Shown: positions 37,324-47,336, counted from the first letter of the stretch. The stretch: DNA of 64,000 nucleotides from Candidatus Accumulibacter sp. ACC003 (GCF_907163085.1 NZ_CAJQTX010000009.1:248001-312000), one strand, 5' to 3'. Notes: generated by a model from the sequence alone, not told the origin. Translations and numbers: made by a program.

Positions 37324-38933
37324 CAGCAATCGCCCCCATAATGAAAGCGCAGCACCCGCCCCAGCCACGGCACCCAGCCGGGGTCGATATCGAGACCGGC
37401 ACGACGGATTCGCAGATCGACCGCGTTGATACCCTGGCGGACGTCGACGTGCGTGGCGGTGATGGCGATGCCGGCTGGACGGCAGACCAGCGAGTAGAGA
37501 CCGATGCCAACCTGCAGGCGCAGATGGCGGCGGCAAAGCCGCAGCCAGTGCGCGGCGTCGCGATCCACCTCGCGGCCGACTGCCGGCGGTCGACCAGACA
37601 ACAACCACGCCGGATCGTCGTCAGCGATCGACAGTCGCCGCAGCAGGGTCGAAAAAATGCGCTTCGGCAGATCGCTGCGCGCAGTGTCTTCGTCGAGAAA
37701 TCCGGCGACGCCAAGCCGGGTCAGCACGGGCACCAGGAACAGTAGGCCGCCGGCGGCAGTCGCCGCGTCGATGTCCAGCCGCGTACCGCTGTCGGTGACC
37801 ACTGGCGACGGCGCATCGATCGCGGTCCGCGCAGCCGCTGGCGCCTGCACGACCAACGCCCTGGCGGTCGCCACCGCCTTGACGGTGGCCGGCAGATCGG
37901 CAGTCAGCGGCGGCGCAGCGCGCGCAGCCGGCGCCAGATTTTCTCGCTGCGGCGCCGATTGGCTGGCCATTGCAGCAGCCTTTGCCGCTGATCCGGGTGC
38001 GGGCGTCGCGGGGGCCGCTGACGCGTCCGCCCGCGGACCGGCAGGTCCCGGCGCCTGCGTCGAAAACACGGCATCAATGCCTGTTTGTTCGCTTCGGTCT
38101 CTGTCGTGCCCATCGTCACCCTCTTCGTCACGCCAGTCGGCGTCCGTGCTGCCGACGGTGAGTTTTGCCGCGACGACGTCTGCCGGCGCTTCATCGCCTC
38201 CCGCGGTCTCGCTGCCCCCTTGTCGATCGGCGTCAACGCCGTACACCCGCGCCATGTCGAGCAGCCAGCGATGGCGGACATCGTCGACGCCGAGGCGCCT
38301 GGCCGACCAGTCGAGCAGCGACTGCCAGCGCGCCGGTTCGACCAGCGGTGCCTGTCGGCGGGCACCGCCACAAGCGCGCTGCAAGCGGGCCATGTCGTCG
38401 CCCTGGAGTGCCAGCACGAACGCGGCGCAAGCAGCGTCGCCGTGCGCGACCAGCGCCGCCAGCCATTGCGGCAGCGCCACCGGCGCCTCGGGCAGATTCG
38501 CCAGCGACAGGGCCAGCGTGCGCAGCGTGCTGCCGCGCTCGAGCGCTGGCCGATAGCCCTTGACCAGCAAGGGCCAGCACCACGCCTGGCACGCCGCTCC
38601 GGCGAGCAGCAAACGCGTCAGCGCCAGGTGGGCGCTCAGGTGATCGGCAAAACGCACGGCCGGCGCGGCGGCCAGCGCCGCGTCATCGGCCAGCGTGCCG
38701 TCGACGGCGATCGCCGCACGGCACGCGGCTTCCAGGCGCAGCGCCACGTATTGCGGCGACGCCGCAGCCGTAAAGGGCGGTAGCCGCAGCCGGCGCAGCA
38801 ACAGCAGCTCGGCGCCGTCGCCCGGCAGGCTGGCGGTACGCAGCGCGTCTTCGATCACGAAGCCGGCGCGCCGCACCAGGGCGTCGTCGGCCGCACGGAT
38901 CGACAGGCGGCGGACGCGGCGCTCGGCGAGCAT
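37323..38933 (-). CDS. Contractile-injection-system tape-measure-like protein
   Basis: 536 aa. It sits directly before the AAA+ ATPase gene (TGATG overlap), the usual place of the CIS tape-measure-type gene. The C-terminal half contains GGLLFLVPVLTRLGVAGFL and ends RRAGLDIDPGWVPWLGRVLRFHY, the pattern of the CIS_TMP family as I remember it. Residues about 255-360 are a Pro/Ala/Asp-rich linker. Part of the length-control role is therefore inferred from family and position. Four base pairs separate it from the 1647-aa gene upstream; AGGTAAGCGC precedes the ATG. Confidence 0.6.
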   Translation of the reverse strand: MLAERRVRRLSIRAADDALVRRAGFVIEDALRTASLPGDGAELLLLRRLRLPPFTAAASPQYVALRLEAACRAAIAVDGTLADDAALAAAPAVRFADHLSAHLALTRLLLAGAACQAWCWPLLVKGYRPALERGSTLRTLALSLANLPEAPVALPQWLAALVAHGDAACAAFVLALQGDDMARLQRACGGARRQAPLVEPARWQSLLDWSARRLGVDDVRHRWLLDMARVYGVDADRQGGSETAGGDEAPADVVAAKLTVGSTDADWRDEEGDDGHDRDRSEQTGIDAVFSTQAPGPAGPRADASAAPATPAPGSAAKAAAMASQSAPQRENLAPAARAAPPLTADLPATVKAVATARALVVQAPAAARTAIDAPSPVVTDSGTRLDIDAATAAGGLLFLVPVLTRLGVAGFLDEDTARSDLPKRIFSTLLRRLSIADDDPAWLLSGRPPAVGREVDRDAAHWLRLCRRHLRLQVGIGLYSLVCRPAGIAITATHVDVRQGINAVDLRIRRAGLDIDPGWVPWLGRVLRFHYGGDC

Positions 38934-38937
38934 GCGC

Positions 38938-41900
38938 TTACCTGATCTTGACGCTGGCCAGGCGGGCGCTGTTCATCGCCACCGGGCTGTCGGCAGCGAC
39001 GAACTGCACCCGCGTTTCGGCGGCGAGTTCGCGGCGACTGCCTTCGACGTGCACTACCGTCGTCGACACTTCGCCGCTTGCCAGGTCATCGACGCGGGCG
39101 CGCGCGACAACGCGGTCGCCCTGGTAGAGCAGCGCCTGCATGCCGACCCGGAGCTTCAGGCCGTCGCTGACGCGGATCGGCAGGCGGACGCCAGGCACGG
39201 CGGTGACCGGCGCCGGCAGGCGGCCGGAGATGATGCGATTGACCGGCGCATGGCTGGCGAGCAACAGGCACATGTGCAGCACGTCGTTGATCAGCGCTTC
39301 GGCGTCGCTGTCGCCGGCCTTGATCTGCCCGAACAGCCAGTCGGCATAGGCCTGCAACTGCCGCCGCGTTTGATAATCCAGTTCGCCCCAACGCGGCAGG
39401 CCGGCGAGGTTTCGCAGCCGCGGCGTCGCGTCGAACTGCGACAGGCGTTCGGCCCAGTCGAGACGGATCGCCGGCAGCACTTCGGAGAAGGCCTGGTGCA
39501 TGCAGGCGGCAATACGCGAGATGTTCTCGAACAGCGCCGCTGCCCGGCTGGCAACCAGGCCGCTGCCGTGCTCGCCGTCGATCAGGTCGCCCAGTGAGAC
39601 GAGCTTCTCGGCCTCGGCGCGTGCGCCCTGCCAGCCCAGCGTCGCGATCAGCTGCGGGTCGATTCGCGTCGCCGCGACACGCAGTTGCTGGACGGCGGCG
39701 AACTGCTTGCCGTGCAGCGCGACGATTGCATTGGCGACGTTGGCGACGCCGCGGGCGGCGCTGGCCGGCGGTTGCGCGGCGACCCTGAGGTTCATGATCT
39801 GGCTGCGCAATTGCGCCGACTGCATGGTCTTCACCAGCAGATCGACGCGGTCGAGCTTGTCGAGCAGCGCCGGCAGCCCGGCAAACCAGCGCGACGGCGC
39901 TTCGCGCAGCACGGCCAGCAGCTCGGCAAGCTCGTCGGGGGCGTCCTGATGCGCCATCAGACACGCCGGTACCGGCGCTTCGAGCAGGCCGGGATCGAGC
40001 TGGCGCGACGGCGCCGGGCTGATCAGCTCGGCTTCGCGCGGCCGCTGGTAGGCGACGAACTTGACGTGATCGCGGAGAATCTGCGCACGGCGATCGTTGA
40101 TCGCCGCCAGCCGCGCGTCCTCCTCGGCGATCAGCGCGCGCGTGACCGAGACGTCGTGACGCGCCTCGGCGAGATCCTCGCCGACTGCCAGTAGCCGCTG
40201 TTCGAGCGCGACGGCCTGTTTTCTGAGGCTGTCGAGCAGCGCCTCGCTCAGCGTAATGGCGTTGCGGTAGAGCTTGATGCGGCCCTCGAGCTGGCGCATC
40301 AGCGCGACGGTGTTGTCGGAGAGGTCGGCGCCGTCCGAGAAATAGGCCGACTCGTCGACCTTGCTGCGGCGCGGCGCTTGCAGCATCAGGGACAGGCGCC
40401 AGCGCTCCTTGAGCACGGTGCGCAGCGGCAGACTGCGGCGCAGGCCGTTGAGCGTGTTCTGATCCGCGGGGTCGGTGCTGTCGACGACCGGCAACGGCCG
40501 ATCGGGATTGTCCACCTCGTCCTCGGATTCATAGAACAGCGCCGGATCGCCACGCACGCCGTGAAAGGCGACGCCGTCGAAGAGGCCGGCGCTGTCGCCG
40601 CCATCCTCGGTCTCGAGTGTATCGGCCAGCGCGATCAGGCCGCGCACCGCTTCGTAGCGCGTTGCCGTGGTGTAATCCTTGGCCTCGTTGGCCTTGGGCG
40701 CCTCGAGCCGCTCGGCGATACTTACCGTGCGCACCTCGGCCCTGCCGATCAGCGGCGCGGCGTTGGTGATGTCGAAGGGGACGAAGGTCGTGCTGCCTGC
40801 CAGCAGTCTGGCGCTGGTCGCATCGCGCACCAGCGCATTCTGCTTCGACACCGAGGTGTCGACGACGCTGAACTGGAGCGGCTCGCTCTGCAGTAGCGCC
40901 TGCGTCCCGATCGAACCGAGATTCAACGCCCGTGCGCCGGCGGGCGCCGAGGCGGGTGAAATGCTGCCGACCGAACTGACCGAACCGCCGGCTGCAGCGG
41001 CCGCCGGCGCCGCCGAACGCGCTTGAACAACGGCCGGGGTATTCTTCAGCTCGTCAAAGAAGCCGGCGATGCGCTCGCTCGAGGCGACCGCCGTCTCGGC
41101 CTGGGCGATACTCGCCAGCGCCGGCGAAACCGCCAGCCGCGTCGCGGCAGTCGTGCCGAGGACCAGCTGACGAACGCGGTAGATATCGGTCTGCACCTTG
41201 ACGAAGTTGTAATCGACGAGATCGTCGGCGCGGTCGGCGCGGCTCTTCAGATAGGCGATGAAACCCGCCACCCCGAGCTGGAAGATCTGGTAACGCTCGT
41301 GCGCCGACAGATGGCCGAGCGCCGGGTTGTCGTAGAGCCGCAGCGCCGCCTCGACCTGGCCGTTCACGGCCGCGCTGGTCGGCGCCCGCAGATCGCGCGC
41401 TTGCAGCACCTGCCAGCTGCCACGTTGCTGCGCGCCGGCCGGGATGGCGCCGGCGAACCACGGCCGCTCGACATTGCCGGCCGACAGCGCCCCGGCGCTG
41501 CCGAAGGCCGCGCTACCGTCAAAGTAGCTGAAGGCCATGCCGTTCAGCGCCGCGCCGACGACGTCGACGCCGGCAACGGCATCGACCGGCACCTCGAGCC
41601 GCTGCCAGCGGCCCGGCCGTGGCAGCGCGCCGATCCGCCGGCGCGACGCGCTGCCCTCGACTCCCCAGCTGATGCGACTGAGGCCCCAGTAGGCGCGGTG
41701 CTCCCAGCTCGTGCCGCTGCGCCATTGCAGCATCAGCTGCGCCGGCGGATTGTTCGGATCGACGAATACCCAGACGTAGAGCCGCTCGGCCGCCGTCGCC
41801 GTGAAGGTGGCGTTGGCGTTCTCGAACCAATGCTGGTGCAGACCGGCCTGCGACGGCTCGGCATGACCGCCAGCGGCCGGCGCGCCGCTGCCATCGACCG

Positions 41901-43881
41901 GCAGTACCACCGCCGAGGCGTCGAACGGCGCCCACAGATCGTTGTGGGTCATGAAATCCCACCGCTCGTCGCCATTTTGCTGCGCCGCCGTCGGCAGAAC
42001 GCTGCAGAACCACTTGCGCGGCGCACCGTTGGTGGCAATCGCACCGGTCATCGCGAACGCCGCCTGGCCGTCGTAAAGCGTGAACGCCATGCCGTCGGCA
42101 GCCAGGCCCTCGACGCCGACCAGCGCCGCCGGCAGGCGCAGCTGCACCCACTCGCCGGGCGTCGGCAGCTCGCCGGCGTGGGCACGCGCAACGCTGCCGT
42201 CAGCGCCCCAGTCGATGAGGTTTTCACCCCAGTAGGCGCGATGATTCCAGCTCTCGGCGTGCCATTGCAGCAGCAGCGTCCGCGGCGGATGGTCGGGATT
42301 CAGGTACACCCAGGCAAAGAGCTGCTCGCCGGCAGCGACGCTCAGCGTTTCGGTCGCCGCTTCAAAAAAATGCTGGTGCACGCCGGCCAGCAGCCCCGAG
42401 CGATGGCCGCCGCCGGCCGGCGGCGGCCCCCAGGGGGCGAGCGTTTCGACTTCGAGCGCGTCCGCATCGTCGGCAATCGCCGGCACCGCCAGCGCCTTGC
42501 CGCTGATCGCACGGGCCAGCACCGAGGCGCGCGTGCGCAAGCCCTGGCGGGCGCCGAGCAGCCGCGAGCGCTGCAACTGGAAAGCCGCCAGGGTGGTGGC
42601 AAACTCCGGGTCGATCACTTCCCGGATCAAGAGGCGCGGCTCGAACACCGACTGCGGCACCGGCACCAGCAGGCGCACGCGTTCGCCCAGCGCGAGATCG
42701 AGCGGTGCCAGCGACGCGGCCTCGGCGAGCGCGGCGTCGAGCTGTTCGGTCGGCAACGGCGCCGCATCGAGGGTGAAGCTGGCCGGGAAGAAATCGCTGG
42801 CCAGCGTCTCGAGATCGACGACGTGCGCCGGCAGCAGGCCGAATGGCGGCAGGCGTGCGTAGTCGGCCGCCAGCGTTGCCGCGTCGGCGATCGGCTCGCC
42901 GGCGGCGGCAATCTGCTCGGCGAGTTGCTCGAAACGCGCCTGCCACAGAGCCGGCAGCCGCCAGTGAATGGCCAGGCCGTCGGCGGCGCCGCCCATACGC
43001 CCGTAGCGCGCGCGACCGCCGTGCCGCACGACGCTGGCGCGATCGAGAAACAGCGGCGTCCAGTCGCTAGCGCAAGCGACCAGCGCGATCGGCACTCCGA
43101 AGACCTCCCACGGCATCGTCTGGTCGGCGCCGAGCAGGCGTTCGGCGTCGAAGATCCGCCACGCCAGATCGTTGCGCCAGCGCCCGGGCGCGCCGGCCGG
43201 CATCGTCGGCAAGCTCATGAACTCCTCGGGCCAGGCGTACCACAGCAGGCGCGCGGCGTCGCCGATGCGCCAATCCTCGAAGGCAATCACGTTGCCATTG
43301 CCGCAGCCATCGAGCGAACACGGGTCGGTGGCGTCGAACTCGCCGATGCGGTCGGCACTCAGCGGCTGCAAGAGCACGATGCCGACCCTTGGCAGCGCAT
43401 CCGGCAAAGCCGCCACGACCGCGCCGAGAGCCGGTCCGACGACCTTGGCGGCCGTGCTGCCAAGTTCGCTGTCGCCCTCGCCGCCAACGCCAGCCATGCC
43501 GGCAAAGGCCGCTGGGTCGGCCACCGCCGGTAGATCGGCGAGCGCCACCTCCAACGCCTGCAGCACGCGCAGATCCTCCCCGTCGATGCTCAGGCCCTGC
43601 CCCTGCAGCAGCGCCAGCCGCGTTGCGGCAAGGCCAGCCGCGTTGTTGAACAGGGCGCTCTCGAGCCCGCGCACGACGCCCGGCGTGAACGCCTGCGCGC
43701 GCAGCGCGATGTGGCGCGCCGCCCAGTCCTGACGGCCGGCCAAGGTCGGCCCGGTGAGCGTGCGGCCGGCAAACAGGTTCGGCCGCCGCAGCCACCAGCG
43801 GCCGGCGGCGGCGGCATTCTCGGGCGCCAGGCCGACGACCTGCTCGCCAGCCAGGGGCGTGTCGATCGGTGTAATGCTCAC
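38938..43881 (-). CDS. Giant eCIS structural protein with duplicated beta domain and coiled coil
   Basis: 1647 aa, GTG start overlapping the upstream stop (GTGA). The N-terminus (LFAGRTLTGPTLAGRQDW, then VVRGLE) shares a motif with the two preceding genes. Two similar units of about 180 residues lie at about 490-670 and 672-845: each has LHQHxFE or VHQHFFE, WVxxxPxxPP, LMLQW or LLLQW, HRAYWG, a beta-rich middle and an RxWxxxxxDLxAP end, as in lectin-like sandwich domains. About 1190-1275 is a coiled coil (LRKQAVALEQRLLAVGEDLAEA). No named family. Size and position suggest a baseplate-associated fibre or cage protein; a binding role for the duplicated domain is inference. Confidence 0.7.
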   Translation of the reverse strand: MSITPIDTPLAGEQVVGLAPENAAAAGRWWLRRPNLFAGRTLTGPTLAGRQDWAARHIALRAQAFTPGVVRGLESALFNNAAGLAATRLALLQGQGLSIDGEDLRVLQALEVALADLPAVADPAAFAGMAGVGGEGDSELGSTAAKVVGPALGAVVAALPDALPRVGIVLLQPLSADRIGEFDATDPCSLDGCGNGNVIAFEDWRIGDAARLLWYAWPEEFMSLPTMPAGAPGRWRNDLAWRIFDAERLLGADQTMPWEVFGVPIALVACASDWTPLFLDRASVVRHGGRARYGRMGGAADGLAIHWRLPALWQARFEQLAEQIAAAGEPIADAATLAADYARLPPFGLLPAHVVDLETLASDFFPASFTLDAAPLPTEQLDAALAEAASLAPLDLALGERVRLLVPVPQSVFEPRLLIREVIDPEFATTLAAFQLQRSRLLGARQGLRTRASVLARAISGKALAVPAIADDADALEVETLAPWGPPPAGGGHRSGLLAGVHQHFFEAATETLSVAAGEQLFAWVYLNPDHPPRTLLLQWHAESWNHRAYWGENLIDWGADGSVARAHAGELPTPGEWVQLRLPAALVGVEGLAADGMAFTLYDGQAAFAMTGAIATNGAPRKWFCSVLPTAAQQNGDERWDFMTHNDLWAPFDASAVVLPVDGSGAPAAGGHAEPSQAGLHQHWFENANATFTATAAERLYVWVFVDPNNPPAQLMLQWRSGTSWEHRAYWGLSRISWGVEGSASRRRIGALPRPGRWQRLEVPVDAVAGVDVVGAALNGMAFSYFDGSAAFGSAGALSAGNVERPWFAGAIPAGAQQRGSWQVLQARDLRAPTSAAVNGQVEAALRLYDNPALGHLSAHERYQIFQLGVAGFIAYLKSRADRADDLVDYNFVKVQTDIYRVRQLVLGTTAATRLAVSPALASIAQAETAVASSERIAGFFDELKNTPAVVQARSAAPAAAAAGGSVSSVGSISPASAPAGARALNLGSIGTQALLQSEPLQFSVVDTSVSKQNALVRDATSARLLAGSTTFVPFDITNAAPLIGRAEVRTVSIAERLEAPKANEAKDYTTATRYEAVRGLIALADTLETEDGGDSAGLFDGVAFHGVRGDPALFYESEDEVDNPDRPLPVVDSTDPADQNTLNGLRRSLPLRTVLKERWRLSLMLQAPRRSKVDESAYFSDGADLSDNTVALMRQLEGRIKLYRNAITLSEALLDSLRKQAVALEQRLLAVGEDLAEARHDVSVTRALIAEEDARLAAINDRRAQILRDHVKFVAYQRPREAELISPAPSRQLDPGLLEAPVPACLMAHQDAPDELAELLAVLREAPSRWFAGLPALLDKLDRVDLLVKTMQSAQLRSQIMNLRVAAQPPASAARGVANVANAIVALHGKQFAAVQQLRVAATRIDPQLIATLGWQGARAEAEKLVSLGDLIDGEHGSGLVASRAAALFENISRIAACMHQAFSEVLPAIRLDWAERLSQFDATPRLRNLAGLPRWGELDYQTRRQLQAYADWLFGQIKAGDSDAEALINDVLHMCLLLASHAPVNRIISGRLPAPVTAVPGVRLPIRVSDGLKLRVGMQALLYQGDRVVARARVDDLASGEVSTTVVHVEGSRRELAAETRVQFVAADSPVAMNSARLASVKIR

Positions 43882-45845
43882 GATCCACCTCCTTGAGTGC
43901 CGCTGCCGCCACCCTTGCCTGCCGACTTGCGGGTACTGGCCGCGGGCGCGGCCTTGCGGCGCTTGCCCGCTGGCGTCGTCGAGGCTTTTTCGCCGACGGC
44001 GTCTGCCGCCACGGCCTGGGCGGCGGCGCGCGCGGGCGCCGCCGGGCGCGCCGGCAGCGCCCGTTCGGCTGGCTTGACGGCTTGCGGACGCAGGACCTTG
44101 CCCGCCATGCCGGACAGTTCGGCGCTGCGCAGCTTGGCTGCGGCAATGTCGGCGCTGCGCCAGTCGCCACCGTCGGCAATCGTCGTCAGCGCGGCGTTGC
44201 TCGGCACGGTATTCGGCCGCGAGCGCTCGAGGCGGAGCAGGCCCTCGCCAACGCCAGGCGCCGAGAGATCGGCGGCGACGCGCAGCACGGCCGCCTGATC
44301 GAGCGTTCCGGCCTGGCCGAGTTCACCCAGCACGGCCGCGGTGAGGCTTGGTGAGTCGGCGAAACGCGGGCTCGCCAGCAGGCTCTGAACTTCCAGCGCG
44401 GCGCGCGGCGTCGCGCGCTCGAAGACACGATTGGCGGCGGCATCAAGGCCCAGCGCCGCCAGCCGCGGCGCATCGCTTTCGACGTTGTCACGGCCGGCAA
44501 GACGGATCGCCTCGCCGGCCAGGTCGTCGCGATACGCCAGGTTGCGCCGACGCACGAACCACAGGTTGGCCAGCGCCGCCAGCCGCGCCCATTCGGCGGC
44601 CGCCGGGTCGCCGGGCTCGATCGGCAACGGCCGCCGCGGAATGCGCAGCTGCTGCAGGATTTCGAGCGGCTTGCGCGTCGCCACGAGATTGATCGCCGCT
44701 GGCCGCAGCGTTCGCGTACGCGTGCTCAGGCGGCTGTTGACCAGCCGCCATTCATGGCGCGGAATCGGCGCCAACAGCAGTATCGACGTCGATTCGAGCG
44801 TCGCCGACGCGGCCTCGAGGTCGATCGGCGGCAGCGACAGCGCTTCCTCGACCAGCGCCGGCAGTTCGTCCTCGGGGATGATCGAGAAATCGACGGCCAT
44901 TTCGGGCGGGAAATAGCGTTGCGTGAAATCGCTGCTGTCGATCATGCCGGCCGGAATCGGCCCGGCCGACGGCAGCAACGGGAAGTTCTCGCGCGCCGCA
45001 AAACCGCGCCCGCCACTCGCCACAACAATGTCGGCGAGATGCACCTGGTGCTGGATCAGGTGCGCCAGGCGCAGCGCTCGCGGCGCGTAGCCGAGGCCCG
45101 GCAGGTCGGCGCGGTCGGCGCCCAGTTCGCGGCGCACCATCGCCTCATCGACCCACACCACGACGTTGTTGGCCAGCGCCAGCATGGCCAGCGGCAGGAC
45201 GTTGGCCGACAGCCCACGGACGCCATCGCCGGCGAAGATCGTCGCCGCGGCACGGCCGCGCCGGGCGTCGAGCGCGTCGGCGGCGCCGTCGTCCGGCCAC
45301 GGCACCAGGACGATCGCCGTCGCTTCGACGACATCGCCGTCTTCGACCTGGCGCTGGCCGGTGATCGACGTCGGGTAGGCGCCGATCGGGTTGTCGGTGT
45401 ATTCGACCGGGCGCAAGGCCAGCACGAACAGCCCGGTGCGATTGCGTAGCGGCGACTGCGGCAGCCGGCCGAGGCCAAAGCGCGCCGACAACTGCTCGGC
45501 ACGCGGGATGTCGGCCAGCCGCAGCTCGATTGCCCGGGTCAGCAACACCAGTTCGCCGGCGGCGGTGACGCCGTGCCCGGCCGCCACATTCACCCGGTCG
45601 CCGGCGCTGCCGCGCGCGACGTCGAGGCCGCTGGCGACGCCGCTGCCGGCGGCCTGGCCGAGGTCGGCCTCGCGGGTGAGGATGTACTGCTGGTCGCGAA
45701 TCAGGTCGCGCGCGGCCAGGAAGCGACCGTCGAAGTAGCGCGGCCGTTCACGGCGCGGATCTTCGATCAGCACGCCGGCGCCCTTGAGCCGAGCTACTTC
45801 GTCGGGGCCGATGGTGGCGCGGGTTTCGCCAGTGCTCACGTTCAT
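43878..45845 (-). CDS. eCIS baseplate-region protein with Ala/Lys-rich tail
   Basis: 655 aa. Near the N-terminus it has RYFDGRFLAARDLIRDQQY followed by GSGVASGLDV and a VAAGHGVTAAGELVLL stretch, a pattern seen in phage-tail and CIS baseplate-associated proteins and shared with its two neighbours. The last ~60 residues are Ala/Pro/Lys/Gly-rich (GKRRKAAPAASTRKSAGKG), probably disordered and basic. GGAGGATGAGTC precedes the ATG. It overlaps the 1647-aa gene by four bases. Exact role unknown. Confidence 0.65.
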   Translation of the reverse strand: MNVSTGETRATIGPDEVARLKGAGVLIEDPRRERPRYFDGRFLAARDLIRDQQYILTREADLGQAAGSGVASGLDVARGSAGDRVNVAAGHGVTAAGELVLLTRAIELRLADIPRAEQLSARFGLGRLPQSPLRNRTGLFVLALRPVEYTDNPIGAYPTSITGQRQVEDGDVVEATAIVLVPWPDDGAADALDARRGRAAATIFAGDGVRGLSANVLPLAMLALANNVVVWVDEAMVRRELGADRADLPGLGYAPRALRLAHLIQHQVHLADIVVASGGRGFAARENFPLLPSAGPIPAGMIDSSDFTQRYFPPEMAVDFSIIPEDELPALVEEALSLPPIDLEAASATLESTSILLLAPIPRHEWRLVNSRLSTRTRTLRPAAINLVATRKPLEILQQLRIPRRPLPIEPGDPAAAEWARLAALANLWFVRRRNLAYRDDLAGEAIRLAGRDNVESDAPRLAALGLDAAANRVFERATPRAALEVQSLLASPRFADSPSLTAAVLGELGQAGTLDQAAVLRVAADLSAPGVGEGLLRLERSRPNTVPSNAALTTIADGGDWRSADIAAAKLRSAELSGMAGKVLRPQAVKPAERALPARPAAPARAAAQAVAADAVGEKASTTPAGKRRKAAPAASTRKSAGKGGGSGTQGGGS

Positions 45846-45891
45846 GACTCATCCTCCAGAGCGCCGCCAGGCGCGCAATTTATCCTGCGGT

Positions 45892-46869
45892 TCATCCGCC
45901 CAGCCCGAGTGCGCCGGCCAGCATTCCGAGGTGCGGCAGCACACGGCGACCGCCGTTATCGACGATCGCGTCGCCGCTGCGTGCCGGCGGGTCGCCGGCC
46001 GCGACCGGGACGAAGACGCGTGCCAGGAATACCGCGGTCGGGTCGAGACCCGGCGGGTGCCCCGGCGGCGCCGGCAGTTCGCCGGCCGCGTCGCTGCTAC
46101 CGACGAGATCCGGCCAGCCATCGAGGACCGCGTCGTGCAAGGCATCGCGGCGCGCTGCCGGAGCCAATGCCGAGAGGTCGCGGTCGTGCTGCGGCAGGCC
46201 GCTGAAATCGTCGTCGAGGCCGTCAATCCGCAGCACCAGATGCACTTCGAAAGCGTCGCGCAGGCGCGCGGTCTGGACCGCGTCGAGGGCGTCGAAAGGG
46301 CCGCTGGCGAAGGCTGGCGTGAGTGCCTGACGACAGATCACGAAGCGCACGAAAACATCCGCAATCACTGCTCTCGCTGGCAGCGCCGGCCCGTCGGCAA
46401 TGAGGCGTGCACTGGCAAAGCGGTCCGGGTTGTCGAGCGCGGCGCGGCGCAAGTCGTCGCCGCCGTCGCGCGCCAGTTCGCCGTCGAACCAGCGCGTCAG
46501 GCGCAGGCACACCGCCCGCGGCAGCTCGACCAGGCGACCGAGCCGGTCCACCGCCAGGCCGGGGGCGATGCGCACTTCCTCGACCGCCTCGCCCGCAGCC
46601 GGCACCTGGCGCACGCGTAGACCGGCCAGTGTGCCGCCGCCGAAGAGGCCCGCCGCACCGGCGGCATCGGCATCCACCCCCTCGGCTAGGCGACGCGCGC
46701 CGGCGCCGCTGCCAAAGGCCAGCGCCCGCGCCAGGCGGTTGCGGTGATACGTCTGCTCGTCGGCAAAATCACCGGCATCGAGCAGCATTCCCGTCGCGTA
46801 GTGCGGGCGCGTCGCGTCGGGCAGCGCGTAGAGCGGATCGTCGGAAGGCGGGCGAATGGTGCTGTTCAT
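45892..46869 (-). CDS. eCIS baseplate-region protein
   Basis: 325 aa. Begins MNSTIRPPSDDPLYALPD, then HYATGMLLDAGDFADEQTYHRNRL and later IAPGLAVDRLGRLVEL, the same motif series as the 655-aa neighbour. No catalytic motif seen. The ATG at 46869 follows CAGGAGCGAAAC and is preferred over one 18 bp upstream. It is separated from the small Ig-like gene before it by 181 bp, the largest gap inside the structural block, and from the 655-aa gene by 46 bp. Confidence 0.65.
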   Translation of the reverse strand: MNSTIRPPSDDPLYALPDATRPHYATGMLLDAGDFADEQTYHRNRLARALAFGSGAGARRLAEGVDADAAGAAGLFGGGTLAGLRVRQVPAAGEAVEEVRIAPGLAVDRLGRLVELPRAVCLRLTRWFDGELARDGGDDLRRAALDNPDRFASARLIADGPALPARAVIADVFVRFVICRQALTPAFASGPFDALDAVQTARLRDAFEVHLVLRIDGLDDDFSGLPQHDRDLSALAPAARRDALHDAVLDGWPDLVGSSDAAGELPAPPGHPPGLDPTAVFLARVFVPVAAGDPPARSGDAIVDNGGRRVLPHLGMLAGALGLGG

Positions 46870-46918
46870 GTTTCGCTCCTGCGTCATCGTGCAAGTCGCA
46901 TTGGCGACTCACGAAACT

Positions 46919-46944
46919 CGCTTCTCGGCGCTGCGCGAGAAGCG
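46919..46944. other. Hairpin in the largest internal gap of the eCIS operon
   Basis: CGCTTCTCG and CGAGAAGCG form a perfect stem around an 8-base loop in the 181-bp gap between the 87-aa and 325-aa genes. No T run follows, so it is not a standard terminator; it could be an RNA-stability or attenuation element, or mark a subdivision of the operon. Confidence 0.45.
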
Positions 46945-47050
46945 TCGGGGAGTGGCAATGCGGCGGCGAATTCAGGGGGCATGCTCCCTGCCCGTCGCAC
47001 GACTCCAGCGTGCAAGCCGGAATGCACTCTGCCGGTGAGATAAGCGCTCA

Positions 47051-47314
47051 TCACCGTTCGGCGCCTCCGGCCGGCTTGCGCTTCGGCGTCTGGCGCGGCG
47101 TGGCGCGTACCCGGAGGCGGCCAAGGATCTCGTCAAGGAGCCCGCCCAGCGGCGGCCGGGTGACCACCACATCGACCACCGCGGGCGCACTCTGGCGTCC
47201 GTCGCCGTTGACCACCAGCAGCTGGAAGCGGTGCGTACCGACCGCCAGGCCGGCGTCGACTTGTACCGTCGCGGCAGCGGTCTTGAGCGTGCGACCCTTG
47301 ACGAAGGTGGTCAT
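47051..47314 (-). CDS. Small Ig-like/PKD-like eCIS protein
   Basis: 87 aa. The first ~55 residues (KTAAATVQVDAGLAVGTHRF, QLLVVNGDGRQSAPAVVDVVV) are one beta-sandwich-like domain; the rest is a basic tail (TPRQTPKRKPAGG). It is a clear paralogue of the next gene upstream (47337-47648): both start M-x-x-F, share KT, GxHxFxLxVV and a closing VxVxV. GGAG precedes the ATG. Probably a minor structural piece of the baseplate or spike decoration. Confidence 0.6.
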   Translation of the reverse strand: MTTFVKGRTLKTAAATVQVDAGLAVGTHRFQLLVVNGDGRQSAPAVVDVVVTRPPLGGLLDEILGRLRVRATPRQTPKRKPAGGAER

Positions 47315-47336
47315 GGCATCGGCTCCGCACGCCTAC

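Noticed and set aside
41023-43533. 836-residue plus-strand open frame
   Set aside because: Antisense shadow of the 1647-aa eCIS protein; Arg/Ala-rich without any domain.
46919-46944. Rho-independent terminator inside the eCIS operon
   Set aside because: The stem is good but no T run follows on either strand, and genes on both sides share direction and motifs.
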